Shown here: positions 24,344 through 29,098 of the stretch, one piece after another
Position numbering within the stretch: the stretch's first letter is position 1
How the letters are laid out: every line of letters starts with the position of its first letter
From: Acidobacteriota bacterium
GTDB taxonomy: Bacteria > Acidobacteriota > Terriglobia > Terriglobales > Acidobacteriaceae
Direction: 5' to 3'
DNA: 29,098 bases
Assembly (NCBI GenBank): GCA_023410055.1
Contig: JAEYQK010000079.1
Span: 1-29,098, forward strand
The notes under the pieces: generated by a model
What the model saw: the letters and a program-made list of their open reading frames with translations, nothing else
The model's database searches: none
Told to the model about the DNA's origin: nothing
Made by a program: the position numbers and the translations under genes

Positions 24344-25183
24344 TTGCGACACGATCTGATCAATCAGACAATTCGTCGCAGTGGACGCATCCCGCTCTCG
24401 ACTCGGCTGGTTATCACGCCCGCTCAGACTCAGGGCGCCTTCCGTGCCGAGTCGCAAACCATCGATGTCAGTTATCATGGCGCACGAATCTTCACAAACG
24501 CCGACCTTGGAACGGACATGGAGATTCGAGTGTTCCAGCCCTGGCGCAACCGTTTTCAAATCGCCAGAGTCATTTGGGCTCACAACACGAAGTATCGCGA
24601 ATACGGCATCGAACTTGAATCGGACGAAGATTTCTGGGGGATCCAGTTTCCTCCAGACCGTTGGCATGAGCTCGATCCCGAGAACCGCCCCATCTCGCGT
24701 TTCTCTGAACCGGAGCCCGCTGTAAATCAGGCAACACCGGTTTCGGCTGATACGTGTGTGACCACACCGGCAGCTCAGATTGAGGCAGCAAAGGTTCCGC
24801 CGGCGTCCCAGCCGTTGCCTGCTTCTGTTTCTAAGCCGGCGTCCCTTGAAGGAATTGACGGGTCCAGCACTCTGGAGATTCCGGCGTCCGGCTTGGAAAT
24901 CGGCGTGAGCGGAATCACGATGGCTGGCCTGCCTTTTCGCGAGACCGGCGTCTTCTTTCCGGCAGATGCCGACGACAGGATGGCCAACGTCTGGCTGCAC
25001 ACGGTAATGCGCGACGGAGCGAGGCTGCGCCTGACGTTCCCCAACAGCTTCGTCATGACCGTTCGTATCCGCGCAACCTTCACCACTCACAACGCCGAAG
25101 GTAAGAAGAACAAAGAGAGCATCGCGCTCGTCGAACTTCCGACCGGAGTACGTATCTCGGTTAACGACGACGATTGGTCGTAA
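24344..25183 (+). CDS. PilZ-domain protein (c-di-GMP receptor)
   Basis: A 279-residue cytosolic protein whose N-terminal third is a PilZ domain. The two c-di-GMP-binding motifs are intact: R11-x3-R15 in IRRSGRIP and D41-x-S43-x2-G46 in IDVSYHGARIF. Residues about 110-190 are a Pro/Ala/Thr-rich low-complexity linker. The last 90 residues (GVFFPADADDRMANVWLHTVM... to GVRISVNDDDWS) look like a separate small beta-rich domain I cannot name. The start is the TTG at 24344, supported by GGAGGA (24335-24340) a few bases before it and by the lack of an in-frame ATG before the RxxxR motif. It is the only plus-strand gene among the carbohydrate genes, convergent with GH3 and divergent from GH9, and may respond to c-di-GMP in surface growth. 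Confidence 0.85.
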   Translation: MRHDLINQTIRRSGRIPLSTRLVITPAQTQGAFRAESQTIDVSYHGARIFTNADLGTDMEIRVFQPWRNRFQIARVIWAHNTKYREYGIELESDEDFWGIQFPPDRWHELDPENRPISRFSEPEPAVNQATPVSADTCVTTPAAQIEAAKVPPASQPLPASVSKPASLEGIDGSSTLEIPASGLEIGVSGITMAGLPFRETGVFFPADADDRMANVWLHTVMRDGARLRLTFPNSFVMTVRIRATFTTHNAEGKKNKESIALVELPTGVRISVNDDDWS

Positions 25184-25251
25184 GCCGCCGTACGCATCGG
25201 TCTCCGCAAATACCGAGCTCTGCCCTCTTTCCCGAACTAACTTACAGTTGC

Positions 25252-27513
25252 TTACTGCACTTGCAGCGACGCTTTCAGCAGATCGCCGTCACGCGACGAC
25301 GGCCCGACTCCTATCTGAAACTCTCCCGGTTCCACCACCCTGCGCCCTTCGGCATCGACAATCTCGAACGCTTCCCAGGGCAAGTTGACTTGCACCGTCT
25401 TCTTCTCTCCCGGCGCAAGATGCACGCGCGCAAAACCCTTCAGCGCCTTGTTCACCCACGTAACCGACGTCACCACGTCCGTCACATACACCTGTACGAT
25501 TTCGTCGCCTTCGCGCCCGCCGGTATTCTCGACATCAACCGACACCGTTGCCGTCTGCTCGCGCCCCAGCGTAGGGGCACCAAGCTTCAGATTCGAGTAG
25601 CGGTACTTCGTATAACTCAAGCCGTGTCCGAACGGGAACAGCGGTTCCTGAGTAAGGTCTGCGTACCGAGTACCGTGCTGTCCGCGCACCTGGCTGTAGA
25701 ACACCGGTTGCTGTCCCACATGCACAGGTACGGAAATCGTCAGCTTGCCCGACGGATTCAGCTTTCCGAACAGCGCCTCAGCCAGCGCACGGCCTCCTTC
25801 CATCCCTGAGTTGAATCCCTCGAGAATGGCCGCAGCGCGTTTTGCCGAAGCTGGTAGCACGAGCGGCTTGCTGTTTACCAGCACCACGATCATCGGCTTG
25901 CCCGTCTTCTCCAGCGCATCGAGCAGTGCGACCTGACCTCCCTGCAGCTCAAGTGTGGCCGTGCTCTGCTCCTCGCCAACGAATCGCAAATGGTCACCGA
26001 CCACGGCGACGATCACATCCGACGCATTCGCGGCAGCCACCGCCGCCGGAATACTCGAAAGATCGTCATTGATGATCGAGCATCCGCGCTCATAGCGAAC
26101 TGTCGCTCCTGACGGCACCAATGCACGAATTCCGTCCAGCACCGTGGTGGTCTTTTCCCGTGGGTGCTTGCCTTCTTCTGGCAGATGCTGAGACGACCCT
26201 AGGCTCCAGTCTCCCAGCTGCTGCAGATCGTCGTCTGCATTCGGCCCGATCACAGCAATCGACTTCAGCTTCGCTGGATCCAGCGGAAGCAGGCCGTTAT
26301 TCTGCAAAAGCACAAGGCTCTGCCGCGCAGCAGTCAGATTCACTTCCTTGTGATCGGCCCGCGTAGTTTCGGCTGCGGCTCGCGTCAGATCGGGCCGCCG
26401 CGGATTCTCGAACAATCCCATCCGGAACTTCAGCGCCAGCAATCTCCGCACGGGCCCATCAATCTCGGACTCAGATAGCCGTCCGCTCCTCACCGCTTCG
26501 ATTGCCCCTTCGTAGAACTTCGGCGTGGTCATGATGATGTCGTTGCCGGCGCGTAGCGCCATAACCGCCGCATCGGCGTAGCTCGCCGCAACCTTCTGCT
26601 CATACACCAAGCGGCCCACGTTGTCCCAATCGGTCACCAACACGCCGCGGAAACCCCATTCGTTCTTCAACACATCCGTCAGCAACCAGCGGTTCGCCGT
26701 CGAAGGCACGCCGTCCATCGACTGATAGCCGGTCATGAACGTCATAGCACCTGCACGCGCGGCACGCTCAAAAGGCGCCAGGAAATAACTGCGCAGCTTG
26801 CGCCGGGAAATATCGGCTTCCGAGGCGTCGCGTCCACCCTGCGTCTCCGAGTAGCCTGCGTAGTGCTTGGCGGTGGCCAGCACGGCCGTAGGATCGTTTA
26901 GTCCTTTGCCCTGATACCCGCGGATCAGCGCCGCGCCAAACTCGCCAATCAGGTACGGATCCTCGCCGAACGTCTCCCCTGTGCGCCCCCAACGCAGATC
27001 ACGCGTCAAGCAAAGTACGGGCGAGAACGTCCAATGAATGCCCGTAGGGGCCATCTCTTCGGCAGTCACACGCCCGACCTTCTCGATCAGTTCAGGATTC
27101 CAGCTCGCGGCCAGCGCAAGTTGCGTGGGAAAGATCGTGGCGCCTTTCCAGAACGAGTGCCCGTGAATGCCGTCCTCGCCAATCAGCAGCGGGATGCCGA
27201 GCCTGTCCTTCGCCGCAAGGTCCATCGCCCGATTCGTCTTCGCTCCGACAATATGCAGGATCGATCCCGCATGGCGCGTATTGATGAACGAGAGGTCTTC
27301 GCCGCGCGCGTCCCACATCATCAATTGCCCGACCTTCTCTTCGAGCGTCATTCGGCCGATCAGGTCGTTGACGCGCTCGTCCACGCTCAAAGCGGGATTG
27401 CGATAAGGTGGCACAGACTGAGCGGAAGCTTGGAGAATACCCATCACAATAAGGAAGAGTAGGACAACACGGACCAGCGCTGCCAGTCCGAAATTCGGTG
27501 CGAATATGCTCAT
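25252..27513 (-). CDS. bglX: Glycoside hydrolase family 3 beta-glucosidase
   Basis: A secreted or periplasmic exo-acting retaining beta-glycosidase that trims non-reducing glucose (or xylose) from oligosaccharides. It has 753 residues: signal peptide (about 1-32, ending ASAQS), a GH3 N-terminal barrel (LTLEEKVGQ-type motif MTLEEKVGQLMMW, LLIGEDGIHG, RWGRTGETFGEDP, KHYAGYSETQGGRDAS), nucleophile D295 in VTDWDNVG, a GH3 C-terminal domain with the likely acid/base Glu in GEEQST (residues 514-515), then a fibronectin III-like domain ending near GEFQIGVGPSS. This is the BglX layout; substrate is inferred. Start ATG 27513 begins the signal peptide, with AAGAGAG upstream; the frame runs 25 codons further up without support. 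It lies 87 nt after the TPR gene on the same strand. Confidence 0.93.
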   Translation of the reverse strand: MSIFAPNFGLAALVRVVLLFLIVMGILQASAQSVPPYRNPALSVDERVNDLIGRMTLEEKVGQLMMWDARGEDLSFINTRHAGSILHIVGAKTNRAMDLAAKDRLGIPLLIGEDGIHGHSFWKGATIFPTQLALAASWNPELIEKVGRVTAEEMAPTGIHWTFSPVLCLTRDLRWGRTGETFGEDPYLIGEFGAALIRGYQGKGLNDPTAVLATAKHYAGYSETQGGRDASEADISRRKLRSYFLAPFERAARAGAMTFMTGYQSMDGVPSTANRWLLTDVLKNEWGFRGVLVTDWDNVGRLVYEQKVAASYADAAVMALRAGNDIIMTTPKFYEGAIEAVRSGRLSESEIDGPVRRLLALKFRMGLFENPRRPDLTRAAAETTRADHKEVNLTAARQSLVLLQNNGLLPLDPAKLKSIAVIGPNADDDLQQLGDWSLGSSQHLPEEGKHPREKTTTVLDGIRALVPSGATVRYERGCSIINDDLSSIPAAVAAANASDVIVAVVGDHLRFVGEEQSTATLELQGGQVALLDALEKTGKPMIVVLVNSKPLVLPASAKRAAAILEGFNSGMEGGRALAEALFGKLNPSGKLTISVPVHVGQQPVFYSQVRGQHGTRYADLTQEPLFPFGHGLSYTKYRYSNLKLGAPTLGREQTATVSVDVENTGGREGDEIVQVYVTDVVTSVTWVNKALKGFARVHLAPGEKKTVQVNLPWEAFEIVDAEGRRVVEPGEFQIGVGPSSRDGDLLKASLQVQ

Positions 27514-27600
27514 CTCGTTTTCTCTCTTAAACGACAAACATGAAGATTTGAAATGCCAAGCCAGCGACGACAAATAATGACTGCGCAAGAGAATTGCTAG

Positions 27601-28731
27601 CTAGTCGTGAGCCGTTGACTCGGGTGGTGTCTGTGGCTTCTGCTCGTCAGCTTTCTTCCGAAGTTCGCGCACTTTGGCCAGTTCTTTTCGCGATTCTTCT
27701 ACGTTACCCATTTCCTGATACACCCGCCCGAGCCGATAGTGCGCATCGGGTTCGTCGGGCTGCAACTCCACAGCGCGTTTCAGAGCGACGATTGCTTCCT
27801 CGTATTCTTTCTTCCGTAACAACAGCGCTCCAAGGTCCAGAAACGCGATTCGCAGGTCACGACTCATTTCCGTTGCCTTCCGGAGATATGTGAGCGCCTC
27901 GTCGAAATGCTCTCGTTTCAACTCGATGTCACCGAGATATGCCAAGGCCTGGGCGTGGCGAGGATCGATAGCGAGTTCCTGTTCGAATTCTCGCTTCGCT
28001 TCGTCGTACTGATGCAATTCCCAGTAAAGATACCCTAGTCCGAAGTGAACATTGGGTTCTTTGGGGCCGGCTTTTGCGGCGGCTTGAAACTCAGCGATGG
28101 CTTCCTGTGTCTTCCCCAGCCCATCCAGCGCCTCGCCGGCGAGCACGTGCGCCGCGACCGAATTAGGGTCCAGCCGCAGAATGATTCCGTATTCCTCGAG
28201 CGCACAATTGTATTCCTTTGCAGATAAACAACTCTGCGCCAGAACGCTATGCAGTTCTACATTGGAAGGATCGGCCTGCACCGCTATCCTCAGTTGTTTG
28301 ATTGCCTCTCCGAACTTCTTTGCTCCGTGGTAGCTCATGCCCAAAAGCAGCCGAACTTGTGCGCTCTTCGGATTGTCCGACAGGGCGGCTCTCAGCGGCG
28401 TGATAGCGGAATCGAACTTTCCAAGTTTGAACTCGGCCAGGCCCAGGTTGAGTTGAATGCCCGGCAACTTCGGATCGAGTGCGAGCGCCTTTCTGTAGGC
28501 GGAAGCGGCCTCTTCATATTTCTGCTGCCTCGATAGAACTACTCCGAGGCTGGCGAACGCTGCCGCGTCCTTTGGATTCTGTTTCGTCACGGCGCGCCAC
28601 GCTTGTGTGGCCTCCAGTAGTTTCCCCTGCTGCTCGAGTGCGATTGCGTCTGACGGAGTCGCTTTCTGCGCGAACGCACAGATGGGCAAGAGAACCATAA
28701 AGATCGCTGTTCGTGACTTCAACATATTCAT
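27601..28731 (-). CDS. Secreted tetratricopeptide-repeat protein
   Basis: A 376-residue protein with a signal peptide (MLKSRTAIFMVLLPICAFAQK) followed by about nine or ten TPR units, for example AAAFASLGVVLSRQQKYEEAASAYRKALALDP, VHFGLGYLYWELHQYDEAKREFEQELAIDP and AHYRLGRVYQEMGNVEESRKELAKV, filling residues about 25-355, with a charged tail EQKPQTPPESTAHD. It has no enzymatic domain and probably acts as a periplasmic scaffold. TPR proteins of this kind often accompany Oar-like TonB receptors and glycosidases in Acidobacteria (inference). Two ATGs, 28731 and 28725, are possible; neither has a clear ribosome site. It lies directly upstream of the GH3 gene on the same strand, so the two may be co-transcribed. 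Confidence 0.85.
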   Translation of the reverse strand: MNMLKSRTAIFMVLLPICAFAQKATPSDAIALEQQGKLLEATQAWRAVTKQNPKDAAAFASLGVVLSRQQKYEEAASAYRKALALDPKLPGIQLNLGLAEFKLGKFDSAITPLRAALSDNPKSAQVRLLLGMSYHGAKKFGEAIKQLRIAVQADPSNVELHSVLAQSCLSAKEYNCALEEYGIILRLDPNSVAAHVLAGEALDGLGKTQEAIAEFQAAAKAGPKEPNVHFGLGYLYWELHQYDEAKREFEQELAIDPRHAQALAYLGDIELKREHFDEALTYLRKATEMSRDLRIAFLDLGALLLRKKEYEEAIVALKRAVELQPDEPDAHYRLGRVYQEMGNVEESRKELAKVRELRKKADEQKPQTPPESTAHD

Positions 28732-28809
28732 AGCGAGCGTGTCGGGATATTCAGGTACTCAAGTTCTACTGGCGACATTCTATCTCTATCGTGCACTGAC
28801 CGTACTGAT

Positions 28810-28850
28810 TGAGAAAGAAAAGCCCCGCTCGCGTGTAAGTGCGAGCGGGG
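28810..28850 (-). terminator. Rho-independent terminator of the TonB receptor gene
   Basis: Stem CCCCGCTCGC (28823-28832) / GCGAGCGGGG (28841-28850), perfect 10 bp with an 8-nt loop. On the minus strand it is followed by CTTTTCTTTCTC. It lies 23 nt after the receptor stop and separates it from the TPR-GH3 unit. Confidence 0.85.
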
Positions 28851-28873
28851 GCAGGGTTGTGAACCAGAACAGT

Positions 28874-29098
28874 CTAGAAAATGAACTTCGCTCCAAGCTG
28901 AATCGATCGGGGATCGTAAACTCCCGTGATCTTGCCGAAGTCGTCGGCAGCGACGTTGTTACTCATGCCGCCAGCCTGACCGTTCGCTCTAAACTGCGGA
29001 TGGTTGAAGGTGTTGAAGGTCTCGGCGCGGAGTTCAAAACGAGCTCTCTCGCTGAAGTTGAACTGCTTGAACAGGGCCGTGTTGAAGTTGTTGCGACC
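28874..29098 (-). CDS. Oar-like TonB-dependent receptor, C-terminus only
   Basis: Only the last 74 residues of a large outer-membrane receptor lie in the window; the rest is beyond the right edge. The segment reads GRNNFNTALFKQFNFSE, then FELRAETFNTFNHPQF, and ends DPRSIQLGAKFIF with a terminal Phe. This tail, with the NTFNHPQF motif and alternating aromatic strands, is characteristic of the carboxypeptidase-regulatory-domain/Oar-type TonB receptors expanded in Acidobacteria. Such proteins have about 1000-1200 residues. They are predicted to import or bind oligosaccharides or peptides. No start codon is visible, so size and N-terminal domains are inferred from the family. It is followed by a strong terminator and then the TPR and GH3 genes. 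Confidence 0.9.
   Translation of the reverse strand, partial: GRNNFNTALFKQFNFSERARFELRAETFNTFNHPQFRANGQAGGMSNNVAADDFGKITGVYDPRSIQLGAKFIF

Overview
The window is a 29 kb piece of a moderately GC-rich Gram-negative bacterial chromosome, most likely an Acidobacteriota (Terriglobia-type) member. That assignment is inference. It rests on the Oar-like TonB-dependent receptor tail ending in a Phe with an internal NTFNHPQF signature, GH9 and GH3 plant-polymer hydrolases, a BBP2-type porin, a periplasmic OmpH/Skp chaperone, and many short intergenic palindromes. No phage, insertion sequence, CRISPR array, rRNA or tRNA gene was seen.

Layout, left to right. (1) 1-1035: 3' part of pyrH with a strong terminator, then a convergent small 4-TM membrane protein. 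(2) 1179-7780: a tightly overlapping pair encoding an AddB-like Fe-S nuclease and an AddA-like helicase-nuclease (double-strand break repair), followed by a YbaK-type Cys-tRNA deacylase. (3) 7848-11033: OmpH/Skp chaperone (minus) with a good sigma-70 promoter, divergent from an orphan triple-PAS histidine kinase. (4) 11143-15130, minus strand: a small unknown protein and the ilvB-ilvN-ilvC operon for branched-chain amino acids. (5) 15138-20019: an outer-membrane porin and glnD (PII uridylyl-transferase/removing enzyme), separated by a cluster of palindromes. (6) 20111-21374: rsgA with its own promoter. (7) 21495-29098: a carbohydrate region with a GH9 glycanase, a PilZ c-di-GMP receptor protein, a GH3 beta-glucosidase, a secreted TPR protein and the tail of an Oar-like TonB receptor, all minus strand except pilZ.

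The most striking element is the ilvB leader (14832-15040, minus strand). A 38-codon leader ORF carries a dense Val/Leu block (12 of 16 codons from residue 19 to 34). It is followed by a Rho-independent terminator about 70 nt before ilvB. Segments in the leader can form a 10-bp 1:2 stem, a 9-bp bulged 2:3 antiterminator and the 3:4 terminator, each excluding the next. This is the full logic of ribosome-mediated attenuation, as known for ilvB/ilvG leaders of Enterobacteria, here in a probable Acidobacteriota genome. The best promoter would start transcription only a few bases before the leader ATG, which has no Shine-Dalgarno sequence, so the leader mRNA may be nearly leaderless.

A second theme is short palindromic repeats: three copies of a CCCGTTCAAG...CTTGAGCGGG element, a cluster of five palindromes before glnD, and a GC-rich palindrome family that serves as the ilvC terminator and also appears in frame inside the addB-like gene.
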